Positions 1 to 6,523 of a stretch of DNA of 15,628 nt are shown piece by piece. The translations under genes and the position numbers were made by a program. The first letter of the stretch is position 1, and every line of letters begins with the position of its first letter. The notes under the pieces were generated by a model. It saw only the letters and a list, made by a program, of their open reading frames with translations. It searched no databases and was not told where the DNA came from. The stretch is from Schleiferiaceae bacterium (GTDB lineage Bacteria; Bacteroidota; Bacteroidia; Flavobacteriales; Schleiferiaceae): assembly GCA_023260615.1 (NCBI GenBank), contig JALQUY010000025.1, forward strand, positions 1 to 15,628. Direction: 5' to 3'.

Positions 1-591
1 CTGGAAGCTTTGCGCAAGCCCCTGGAAGAAGCGCAGTCTAGTACGTTCTACGTGGCTGCGAGCAATCCCTGCCCATGTGGGTTTCATGGGCATGCCTCGA
101 GGCCTTGCACCTGTCCACCCGGCCGAATTCAAGCCTACCAACGCCGCTTTTCCGGCCCTTTCCTGGACCGTTTTCACCTCTACGCCTATGTGCAGTCGGA
201 CCCCACGGATGTTCCCGTGGAATGGTCCGAATTTCGACACCGCCTCAAACAAGCTCGAAAGCGCCAGGCGGAGCGCGGACTTGGCAGCAATGGGCAACTT
301 CCCGCAGAAGCCCTCGGGGCGGCCTTGCAAGTTCAAGAGTCGGCCTGGTCGGATTTGCGCGTATGGCAGCAGCGCATGGGGATGGGGGAGCGTTCCGTGC
401 AGTCCGTCCTACGGGTCGCTCGGACGGTAGCCGACCTGGAAAACAGTTTGTGGGTGCAGCCGCGGCACATTCGCCAGGCCGCACAGTGGCATTGGTCGAA
501 CCAGGGCTTTATTTCCAGGTCCGATCCTTGGGGTCCGGAGCGTTCTTGGTCCACATCAAAGGACCTTCACAGCCCGCCACTTCAATCATGA
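1..591 (+). CDS. YifB/ComM-family Mg-chelatase-like AAA+ ATPase, C-terminal part (5' end outside window)
   Basis: About 196 residues are visible; the reading frame is open to the left edge, so Walker A and Walker B lie outside. Visible family landmarks are the helix LEALRKPLEE after Walker B, sensor 1 (VAASNPCPCG, with its Asn), a four-Cys cluster (CPCG and CTC), the arginine finger in SGPFLDRF, and the sensor-2 region LRVARTVADLE. The family includes ComM, a hexameric helicase that promotes branch migration during natural transformation; this member's role is inferred. Oddities: the stretch between PLEE and FYVAASNP is about 12 residues shorter than in E. coli YifB, which removes the usual pre-sensor-1 hairpin. 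The last ~28 codons overlap a convergent gene, and the C-terminus does not resemble the usual family ending. Family assignment is firm; intact function is uncertain. Confidence 0.88.
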   Translation: MEALRKPLEEAQSSTFYVAASNPCPCGFHGHASRPCTCPPGRIQAYQRRFSGPFLDRFHLYAYVQSDPTDVPVEWSEFRHRLKQARKRQAERGLGSNGQLPAEALGAALQVQESAWSDLRVWQQRMGMGERSVQSVLRVARTVADLENSLWVQPRHIRQAAQWHWSNQGFISRSDPWGPERSWSTSKDLHSPPLQS

Positions 592-1093
592 CAGCCGTAG
601 GACTGCCGAAGTAGGTCAGCATCTTGCTGCGCCATTCGCGGAAGTATTCGACGCTAAACTGGGTACAGGGCAGGGTGAGGACTGAAATAGTCGTCCCATC
701 AATGACGACGATGGTGGGGTCGACGTGCTCTACCGTTCGGGCATCCCGTCCTGGACGAATGGACGCCCCATCCATAAAGTCGGGCAGCCAGCGCTTCATG
801 GCCCAGTTCAGTTCATCGAGGTCGGCAAATTGAAAGACGTGCACGTAGAGGTCAAACTTGACGTTTCGCTCCAAATTGTCCATCTGCTTTTCCAAGCCCT
901 CCAACTTGAAGTCCGTGCGGAATTCGGGGCTCTCTTTCTCCAGTGCCCCCAGCGTTTCACCGCCTAGGTTCAAGGTCTTCACCTTGTAGGTCTCTCCTGC
1001 GTCGCCTTGGAAGGCCGAAATGCGTTGGGCCAAGTCTTGGTCTTGGGCATAGACACTAAGGGGAAGCAGCAAGGCAAGGAGGTATCTTTTCAT
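509..1093 (-). CDS. Hypothetical secreted protein (194 aa)
   Basis: I do not recognise this family. The ATG at 1093 is preferred over one 18 bases upstream because it begins directly with a signal peptide (MKRY, then a Leu-rich core to about residue 16, with a VYAQ cleavage site). The mature part is mixed alpha/beta in character. It has a charged segment at about residues 50-80 (KLEGLEKQMDNLER), beta-like stretches (FDLYVHVFQF, PTIVVIDGTTISVLTL), and two cysteines (143 and 175) that could pair in the periplasm. The 3' end overlaps the end of the yifB-like gene tail-to-tail by 83 bases. The gene is divergent from the barrel gene at 1137, with only 43 bases between starts. Periplasmic or envelope location is inferred from the signal peptide. 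Confidence 0.75.
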   Translation of the reverse strand: MKRYLLALLLPLSVYAQDQDLAQRISAFQGDAGETYKVKTLNLGGETLGALEKESPEFRTDFKLEGLEKQMDNLERNVKFDLYVHVFQFADLDELNWAMKRWLPDFMDGASIRPGRDARTVEHVDPTIVVIDGTTISVLTLPCTQFSVEYFREWRSKMLTYFGSPTAVMIEVAGCEGPLMWTKNAPDPKDRTWK

Positions 1094-1097
1094 GGGG

Positions 1098-1105
1098 AAA
1101 AGGTA
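1098..1105 (-). promoter_or_regulatory. Possible -7 promoter element (TACCTTTT)
   Basis: On the minus strand TACCTTTT matches 7 of 8 positions of the Bacteroidota -7 consensus TAnnTTTG and sits four bases before the ATG at 1093. No clear -33 TTTG element is visible at about 19 bases further upstream. If used, the transcript would have almost no 5' leader. Confidence 0.3.
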
Positions 1106-1124
1106 CGCCAAAGCCGCTTCCCAT

Positions 1125-1132
1125 TACATTTG
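1125..1132 (+). promoter_or_regulatory. -7 promoter element (TACATTTG) for the DUF481-like gene
   Basis: TACATTTG matches TAnnTTTG, the Bacteroidota sigma-70 -7 consensus, at all fixed positions. It ends four bases before the ATG at 1137, so transcription would begin at or within a few bases of the start codon and the mRNA would be leaderless or nearly so. The -33 element is not obvious. Confidence 0.45.
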
Positions 1133-1136
1133 CGGT

Positions 1137-1898
1137 ATGCGTCGGCTCATCCTGCTCCTCTTCCTCCTTGCGTGGACTTCCTCGCAGGCGCAAATTGTCA
1201 ACGTAGAAGCCATGCGTGGGCTTACAGGCAATGAACCCGGCACCCACGGCGTCTTAGACGGCAGCTTCTACTTTGGCGGAACCCAGGCGCTCCTGCTGCG
1301 CCTCAGCACCTCCGCTAACTTCCGAAAGACCGTCGGCAAAGAGTCCTACTACGGAATTTTCAGTGGCAACCTTTCCACACGCGTGGGCGGCGAGGCCTTG
1401 CTCTTTGAGCAAAATGGCTTCGTTCACGGGCGCTACAACGTCGAATGGAGCGACGAATGGACCGGCGAACTCTTCTTCCAATGGCAGTCCAATAAGCCCA
1501 TGCGTATTGCGCAGCGCTTCAATTTTGGCGGCGGCCCGCGCTACCGCGCTATCGACAGCAAGACCGTGAACTTCTTCGTGAGTCCCTTAGTGATGTACGA
1601 GTTGGACATTGAGTCGGTCACAGGGGTGTACGAAAGCGTGTTCCGAATGAGCACCTACATGAGTCTAGACCTCTTGCTGAAAGAAAAGTACCGCTGGAAC
1701 ACCATCGCGTATTACCAGCCCCAAATTGCGCAATGGGACGACGTCCGGGTGGTCATCAACAGCCGCTTCAGCACGCCGATTTCCCCTTTGCTCAACCTCA
1801 CCGTTTCAGGCAACTTGAATTATGACGCCTACCCGGCAGGAACGGACGTCCCCAACTTTACCTACGGAGTGAATTCGGGGATTAGCTGGCGCTTTTAG
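1137..1898 (+). CDS. DUF481-like outer-membrane beta-barrel protein (253 aa)
   Basis: The ATG at 1137 is chosen because it starts a clean signal peptide (MRRLILLLFLLAWTSSQAQ, 19 residues); an in-frame ATG at 1092 would add 15 residues that do not fit one. The mature protein is a series of alternating, aromatic-rich amphipathic strands (for example SYYGIFSGNLSTRV, WTGELFFQWQS, NTIAYYQPQIA, LLNLTVSGNLNYDAY). It ends in Trp-Arg-Phe, the terminal aromatic typical of proteins inserted by the BAM complex. This suits a DUF481-type (YdiY-like) barrel of unknown substrate in the outer membrane. The stop overlaps the end of convergent folC by 17 bases, leaving no room for a terminator between them. The barrel character is well supported; the family name is less certain. 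Confidence 0.78.
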   Translation: MRRLILLLFLLAWTSSQAQIVNVEAMRGLTGNEPGTHGVLDGSFYFGGTQALLLRLSTSANFRKTVGKESYYGIFSGNLSTRVGGEALLFEQNGFVHGRYNVEWSDEWTGELFFQWQSNKPMRIAQRFNFGGGPRYRAIDSKTVNFFVSPLVMYELDIESVTGVYESVFRMSTYMSLDLLLKEKYRWNTIAYYQPQIAQWDDVRVVINSRFSTPISPLLNLTVSGNLNYDAYPAGTDVPNFTYGVNSGISWRF

Positions 1899-3114
1899 GC
1901 GTCAACGCGTCGGCGACCACAAAGGTGCTTCCACCGACGTAGATGCGATCGCCCTTCCCCGCAGCGGCCTTCGCCGCCTCCCATGCGGCATGCACGGACG
2001 GGTATAGGTCCCCCATCAAACCCTCTGCGGCTGCCAGGGAGTGCAATTGCTCGGCTGCCAAAGCACGGGGAATGGAAGGCGCACAGAAATAGTAGGTGGC
2101 GTCGGTCGGCAGTAGCGCCAATGCGCCCGCTGCATCTTTATCGCCCACCATGCCAAAAACAATATGCATCGCTCCGCTGCCTTGGGCCCGGAACTGCGCC
2201 ATAGTCTCGGTCAGCCCGTGCACGTTGTGCGCGGTGTCCAGAACCGTAAAAGGAGCCTCGGAGACCACCTGCCAGCGGCCTTGCAAGCCGGTTTGAGCGG
2301 CTACGTGAAGCAATCCGCGCGCAATGTCTACTTCGCTTACAGGAAAGTCGGACTGAGCCCCTAGAATGGCCCGAGCCAAGGCTTGGTTTTTTCGCTGGTA
2401 GCTACCCTGAAGGTCGCAAGGCGTATGGGGAAGTTGGAGGTCCTCCACAAAGGTGAGGGGAGCGCCCACCGCGCGGGCTGCCGCTGTAAAAACGCCTTCA
2501 GTCTCCGGATGGCGTTCCCCCACCAGGGCGGGTACGTCCGCTTTGAAGATGCCGGCTTTTTCGGCGGCGATGGCCGCTCGGGTCGTTCCCAAAAAGGCCT
2601 GGTGGTCCAGATCAATATTGGTCACAGCAGCCACCAAAGGCAGGAGCACATTGGTGCTGTCCAGTCGGCCGCCCATGCCCACCTCGACGACGGCGACATC
2701 GACGGCAAGGTCCCGAAAGTACACAAAGGCCATCCCCACACTCATCTCGAAGAAGCTCAGTTCCAAGGCCTGAAGCGTGGGTTTCCAGCGCTCGACAAAG
2801 TCCACGACAAAATCTTCCGGGCAGGGCTGGCCATTGAGCCGAATGCGCTCCCGATAATCGACCAAATGCGGCGACGTGTACAAGCCTACCCGGTAGCCCG
2901 CCTCTTGCAAGCAGCTGGCCACCATGTGCGAGGTGGAACCTTTGCCATTGGTGCCCCCGATATGTATGGACTTGAAGCTCCGCTCAGGATGCCCCAAGGC
3001 CTCCATGAAGGCCCAGGTTTTGGCTAAGTCAATTTTGTAATTCTGCCCGCCCGTGCGCTGAAAAACCGGGAGTTGGGCGAAGAGCCAGTCCAGGGTTTCG
3101 GCGTAGCGGCTCAC
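1882..3114 (-). CDS. folC: Folylpolyglutamate synthase / dihydrofolate synthase
   Basis: FolC adds glutamate to dihydropteroate and/or reduced folates using ATP, in the cytoplasm. The 410-residue protein has the Mur-ligase fold in order. It begins with YAETLDWLF and TGGQNYKIDL, followed by the P-loop HIGGTNGKGSTSH (about residues 51-63), LYTSPHL and RERI in the folate/ATP site, VVEVGMGGRLDSTN, NIDLDHQAFLG and EKAGIFK. GSYQRKNQ, the DTAHN motif and the C-terminal GGSTFVVADAL complete it. Length is normal for bacterial FolC. The start is GTG at 3114, overlapping the tonB stop as GTGA, so translation is probably coupled. It is the last gene of the exbB-exbD-tonB-folC run, an arrangement common in Bacteroidota and not functionally explained. 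Whether it has both DHFS and FPGS activity cannot be read from sequence alone. Confidence 0.96.
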   Translation of the reverse strand: MSRYAETLDWLFAQLPVFQRTGGQNYKIDLAKTWAFMEALGHPERSFKSIHIGGTNGKGSTSHMVASCLQEAGYRVGLYTSPHLVDYRERIRLNGQPCPEDFVVDFVERWKPTLQALELSFFEMSVGMAFVYFRDLAVDVAVVEVGMGGRLDSTNVLLPLVAAVTNIDLDHQAFLGTTRAAIAAEKAGIFKADVPALVGERHPETEGVFTAAARAVGAPLTFVEDLQLPHTPCDLQGSYQRKNQALARAILGAQSDFPVSEVDIARGLLHVAAQTGLQGRWQVVSEAPFTVLDTAHNVHGLTETMAQFRAQGSGAMHIVFGMVGDKDAAGALALLPTDATYYFCAPSIPRALAAEQLHSLAAAEGLMGDLYPSVHAAWEAAKAAAGKGDRIYVGGSTFVVADALTPKSAS

Positions 3115-3911
3115 TGTCGGCTAAAGCGGTAGCGAATGGTGCCAATTTGCAAATCGGTGGCTGCGGGATCGCCTTCCCAACGCGTCTTCCGCGCGGCTTC
3201 CTCCGCTCGACTCACCAGGCAAGACTGCGACGTAGTCGATCCGGACACCCCGCCTTCCACGCGTTGCACGACGCCGGCGCGGTCTACCCAAATCCGAACC
3301 ACCACCACACCTTCGCCTTCGCAGTCGTACAAAGGTTTGGGTCGGCCCAGTGCCTTGCGGCTGCCCAGCTGGTAATCCCCACTGTTGCCCGTACCGCCAT
3401 TGCCCAGGCCATTGCCTTGCAGGTCGCCGGTGGGTTTGCCCTGGTCGCCGGATCCCGTCGTGTTGCCTTGACCGCTCCCCGTTCCGGGATTGGCCGAATT
3501 GGTAAAGCCTCCCTTCAAGCGGTTGCTGAGCGCGTCCGAAACTTTGGGTTTCTCTGGCTCTTGCGGCTTTTGAGTCTCCGTGGTCGTGGGCGTAGTCGTC
3601 TTAGGTTTAGGGGTTTCCTTGGGCTTTTCGGGGAGGGCAGCAGCGTCCACCAGGTCTTGGGTGACCGCCGCTTCGTTTACTTCGGGCGTGCTCGCGCTTG
3701 GCGCGCTCGCAGCCTCGGCAGGCGCGGCAGAGGTCTCGCCGGCGCCATCCTCTTCGTACCCAAAATTCACCGGGATGCCCATCTCAGGAGGAGGGTCCTG
3801 GTAGGTGAGTCCAAACAGCGCAAAGGCGACCAGCAGCACGGCGTGCACGGACAGGGTGGTAGCCCAGCCGCGGCGCGTGTCTTTTTTGTCCTGTTCGTCT
3901 TGCGTCTGCAT
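3111..3911 (-). CDS. tonB: TonB-like energy transducer protein
   Basis: This 266-residue protein has a TonB layout. A charged cytoplasmic tail (residues 1-15) precedes one membrane helix (about 17-37) that carries a histidine (H23), as in the TonB helix that contacts ExbB/ExbD. A PPPEMGIPVNFGY segment follows. Next come a long Ala/Pro/Glu/Lys/Thr-rich periplasmic spacer with a Gly/Asn/Ser-rich stretch at about 140-185, and a C-terminal domain (VVVVRIWVDRAGVV, then GTIRYRF). The two cysteines in that domain (YDCEG, SQSCLV) recur in related Bacteroidota proteins as I recall them and may form a disulfide. It should transmit the proton-driven motion of ExbB-ExbD to outer-membrane receptors; no receptor gene is in the window, so its partner is unknown. 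It lies two bases after exbD and overlaps folC by four. Confidence 0.87.
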   Translation of the reverse strand: MQTQDEQDKKDTRRGWATTLSVHAVLLVAFALFGLTYQDPPPEMGIPVNFGYEEDGAGETSAAPAEAASAPSASTPEVNEAAVTQDLVDAAALPEKPKETPKPKTTTPTTTETQKPQEPEKPKVSDALSNRLKGGFTNSANPGTGSGQGNTTGSGDQGKPTGDLQGNGLGNGGTGNSGDYQLGSRKALGRPKPLYDCEGEGVVVVRIWVDRAGVVQRVEGGVSGSTTSQSCLVSRAEEAARKTRWEGDPAATDLQIGTIRYRFSRQ

Positions 3912-3913
3912 GT

Positions 3914-4306
3914 TTAGGAGGGATCGGTGGCGAGCACCATTTTAATGCGGTTGCGGTAAGCGATGTCCATGATGCGGACGGTTTCGCCGGTGGGGACCGA
4001 TTCGTCGGCGCGAAGGATGATCACCGCCTCGGGGTCGCTCGCGGCGGCCTCCAAAATGGCAGTCTCCAAAAGGGATTTATCTACGATGTCGCTGTTGACC
4101 GAGACTTGAAGGTCCGGGTTGATGGTGACCGTCACCGTGGATTTTTTCACCGTCTGGGCCTTGCTTTTGGGCAGGATGACGTCCAAGGCGCTGGTCGTCA
4201 CCAGGGTGGAGGTTAGCATGAAGAAGATCAGCAACAAAAACACCATGTCCGTCATGGAGGACATGTTGAATTCGGCCGAAACTTTACTGCGGTTCTTGAG
4301 GTTCAT
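3914..4306 (-). CDS. exbD: ExbD/TolR biopolymer transport protein
   Basis: This is a 130-residue protein with a short cytoplasmic N-terminus and one membrane helix (about 18-40, MTDMVFLLLIFFMLTSTLV). The helix carries the single buried aspartate (D20) that is the proton-binding residue of the family. A periplasmic domain follows with VTVTINPDLQVSVN and AVIILRADESVPTGETVRIMDIAY, normal in length and order. It forms the proton channel with ExbB and drives TonB. The gene lies 10 bases downstream of exbB and 2 bases upstream of tonB, so the three are almost certainly co-transcribed. ExbD rather than TolR is preferred because a TonB-like gene follows directly and no tolA, tolB or pal is nearby. 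Confidence 0.94.
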   Translation of the reverse strand: MNLKNRSKVSAEFNMSSMTDMVFLLLIFFMLTSTLVTTSALDVILPKSKAQTVKKSTVTVTINPDLQVSVNSDIVDKSLLETAILEAAASDPEAVIILRADESVPTGETVRIMDIAYRNRIKMVLATDPS

Positions 4307-4316
4307 GCGCTTGGAA

Positions 4317-5027
4317 TCAAACGGGTTCGTCCAAGAGGTCCAAGAATTCGGTGCTGGACGTTTCCATCTTGTAAATCACCGACTCCACACGGGTCACGAG
4401 GAAGTTGTAGCCGAAGTAGGCGAAGATGCCCACGACCAGACCGGCCGCGGTGGTTGTCATAGCGACGTAGATACCTTCTGCCAGCATGTCGATTTGGACA
4501 CCGCCCCCTGCGTTGGCCATTTCTTTAAAGGCCAAAATCATACCGATAACCGTACCCAAGAGGCCCAACATAGGCGCGCCGCCCGCGATGGTGGCGAGGT
4601 AGGGCAGGTTGCGCTCCAAACGCTGGATTTCCAACTTGCCTTGGTTCTCAATGGAGGCTGAAATGTCTTGGAGGGGCTTGCCAATGCGGGTCAATCCTTT
4701 CAAAATCATTCGGGCCACTGGACTGTCCGAACGCTCGCATAAATTGATGGCGGACTGTACGTTGCCAGAAGCTACGTGGTCTTTGATGTCCTTCATGAAC
4801 TGAGGATCGATTTTGTTGGCCCGTTTGATGGCGGACATTCGGTTCACGAAGATGTAGACCATGGCAATCGAGAGCAGGACCATGAGGCCCATGATGATTT
4901 GGCCACCGAGGCCGCCGGACACCATGAGGTCCAAGATGCTCATCGTCTTTTGCGTGGTGGCTTCAACCGCTTGAGCAGGAGCAGCCGCAGCTGTTTCCCC
5001 GGGAAGTTCAATTTGAAGGAAGGTCAT
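4317..5027 (-). CDS. exbB: ExbB/TolQ/MotA-family proton channel protein
   Basis: This 236-residue inner-membrane protein has three predicted helices: about 41-61 (GQIIMGLMVLLSIAMVYIF), 141-165 and 187-212. The large cytoplasmic loop between helices 1 and 2 carries KRANKIDPQFMKDI and SPVARMILKGLTRIG. Family signatures are LERNLPYLATIAGGAPMLGL, LLGTVIGMILAF and the Thr-rich AMTTTAAGLVVGI, whose threonines line the proton path. A 30-residue Ala/Thr-rich N-terminal extension (GETAAAAPAQAVEA) precedes helix 1, as in other Bacteroidota homologues. ExbB is the pentameric stator that pairs with ExbD. It heads the exbB-exbD-tonB-folC group. The 115 bases upstream, after nhaD, could hold its own promoter (a TACTTTTA at 5118-5125 is 7 of 8 to TAnnTTTG), but this is weak. 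Confidence 0.94.
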   Translation of the reverse strand: MTFLQIELPGETAAAAPAQAVEATTQKTMSILDLMVSGGLGGQIIMGLMVLLSIAMVYIFVNRMSAIKRANKIDPQFMKDIKDHVASGNVQSAINLCERSDSPVARMILKGLTRIGKPLQDISASIENQGKLEIQRLERNLPYLATIAGGAPMLGLLGTVIGMILAFKEMANAGGGVQIDMLAEGIYVAMTTTAAGLVVGIFAYFGYNFLVTRVESVIYKMETSSTEFLDLLDEPV

Positions 5028-5142
5028 AAAAGGTAGATTCTTAAGCTTCTAACGTGTGGTATTCAAATTTGGTGCCGAACGTGCGCAACACTTTTCCAAG
5101 CGCCGTTTGGCCTCGGATAAAAGTACACTTTCTCGTAGTGCT

Positions 5143-6462
5143 TTAAAAGGCCGAGCCGAAGATGATGTAGCGCTGCAGGATGTAGGCGGCAATGCCGGCC
5201 ACATAGCCCAACAAGGCGAGGAAACTGATCTTCTTGAGGTACCAGCCGAAGGGGATGCGCTCCAAGCCCATCACCGCTACGCCGGCTGCAGATCCAATGA
5301 TGAGCAAGGAACCGCCGGTGCCCGCACAAAAGGCCAGGAACTTCCAGAAGAGGTCGTCTTGGGCAAAATAGCCTACCTCTGCAATCGGGTACATGCCCAT
5401 GGAGGCGGCCACCAAGGGTACGTTGTCTACAATGGCAGAGAGCACCCCGATAATGGAGCCCACCAGGTAGATGCCCCCTTGGCTGTCGGTGCCAATGCTG
5501 CTGTCTAGGGCCTTCGCCAAGTCGTTGAGTTGGCCGCCGGTTTGAAGGCTGGCCACGGCCAGCAGAATGCCGAGGAAGAAGAGAACGGATGGAGTATCCA
5601 CTTTGCGCAAAACCCCCAAGACGCCAATGCTACGTCGAACGTTGGGCGACTTGTGGCGGTGCATGATGTCGGTCAAGAGCCAAATCACGCCCAAGCTGAG
5701 CATCATCCCCATGAAGGGAGGGAGGTGGGTAACCGTTTTGAAGATGGGCACGAAGAGCAGGCCAGAAACGCCGGCGATGAGGACAGTGATTTGTTCGGAC
5801 TTGCTGATTTCCACGCCATGGGAGGTGGTGCTTTCTGATGCCGGACGCTCAACGTCGCCTTTCATCGTGAAGGTCAGGTAAAGCAGGGGGACAAGCATAC
5901 AAACGACCGAAGGCAAGAAGATGTACGCGATGATGTTCATCGTGGTGACCTGTCCACCAATCCAGAGCATCGTAGTGGTGACATCTCCGATAGGCGAAAA
6001 AGCCCCACCTGCATTGGCGGCGATAACCACGACACCGGCGAAGAGCCAGCGGGTGTTTTGGTCTTTGACGAGCTTTCGGAGCAAGGAAATCATCACGATG
6101 GAGGTCGTCAGATTGTCCAAAATGGCCGAGAAAAAGAAGGTCAAAATAGAGACCGTCCACAAGAGGCTGCGGACGTTTTTGGTTTTGATTTTGTCGGTAA
6201 TGACCGCGAAACCTTCATGTGCATCCACGACTTCCACAATGGTCATGGCGCCCAAAAGGAAGAAGAGGATGCCGGAAATTTCGGATAAATGCTCCAGCAA
6301 AGCGTGCTCTGCCTCGTGTAGCTCTGCGCCTCCAAACAAATAAAATGTCCAACAGAGTACCCCGGTAACGAGCGCCGCTGCGGCCTTGTCAATTTTTAAG
6401 TTGTGTTCAAAAGCTATGGCCGCATATCCTAGGATAAAAACGGCGATCATGAGGAGGTACAT
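5143..6462 (-). CDS. nhaD: Na+/H+ antiporter NhaD (ion transporter superfamily)
   Basis: This is a 439-residue, very hydrophobic inner-membrane protein with about ten to thirteen helices. Polar intramembrane motifs of the NhaD family are present in order: SAILDNLTTSIV (about 112-123), NAGGAFSPIGDVTTT (150-164), LSAIVDNVPLVAASMG (341-356) and GTGGSLLIIGSAAG (381-394). The Asp-Asn pairs, the Asn with Asp and Thr-Thr ten residues later, and the late Ser-rich stretch correspond in spacing to residues reported as essential in Vibrio NhaD. Expected function is sodium (and lithium) extrusion in exchange for protons at alkaline pH. It lies 61 bases downstream of anmK with no terminator between them, so read-through is possible. 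A TACATTTA at 6488-6495 could be its own -7 element. Confidence 0.93.
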   Translation of the reverse strand: MYLLMIAVFILGYAAIAFEHNLKIDKAAAALVTGVLCWTFYLFGGAELHEAEHALLEHLSEISGILFFLLGAMTIVEVVDAHEGFAVITDKIKTKNVRSLLWTVSILTFFFSAILDNLTTSIVMISLLRKLVKDQNTRWLFAGVVVIAANAGGAFSPIGDVTTTMLWIGGQVTTMNIIAYIFLPSVVCMLVPLLYLTFTMKGDVERPASESTTSHGVEISKSEQITVLIAGVSGLLFVPIFKTVTHLPPFMGMMLSLGVIWLLTDIMHRHKSPNVRRSIGVLGVLRKVDTPSVLFFLGILLAVASLQTGGQLNDLAKALDSSIGTDSQGGIYLVGSIIGVLSAIVDNVPLVAASMGMYPIAEVGYFAQDDLFWKFLAFCAGTGGSLLIIGSAAGVAVMGLERIPFGWYLKKISFLALLGYVAGIAAYILQRYIIFGSAF

Positions 6463-6487
6463 ACGTCAAGAATAGAGTTCAGGTTCG

Positions 6488-6495
6488 TAAATGTA
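6488..6495 (-). promoter_or_regulatory. Possible -7 element upstream of nhaD (TACATTTA)
   Basis: Minus-strand TACATTTA matches 7 of 8 positions of TAnnTTTG and lies 25 bases before the nhaD ATG. No good -33 element is visible. It would give nhaD a promoter separate from anmK. Confidence 0.25.
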
Positions 6496-6523
6496 GGGGA
6501 GTTCAGGTAAGACTTTGTGTGAC

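Noticed and set aside
3490..3560. Gly/Asn/Ser/Thr-rich coding stretch of tonB as a tandem repeat.
   Set aside because: The residues are biased but there is no fixed repeat unit at the DNA level; it is a normal flexible periplasmic linker.
3147..3917. 256-codon open frame antisense to tonB.
   Set aside because: It is a compositional by-product of the low-complexity TonB spacer, with no signal, domain or credible start.
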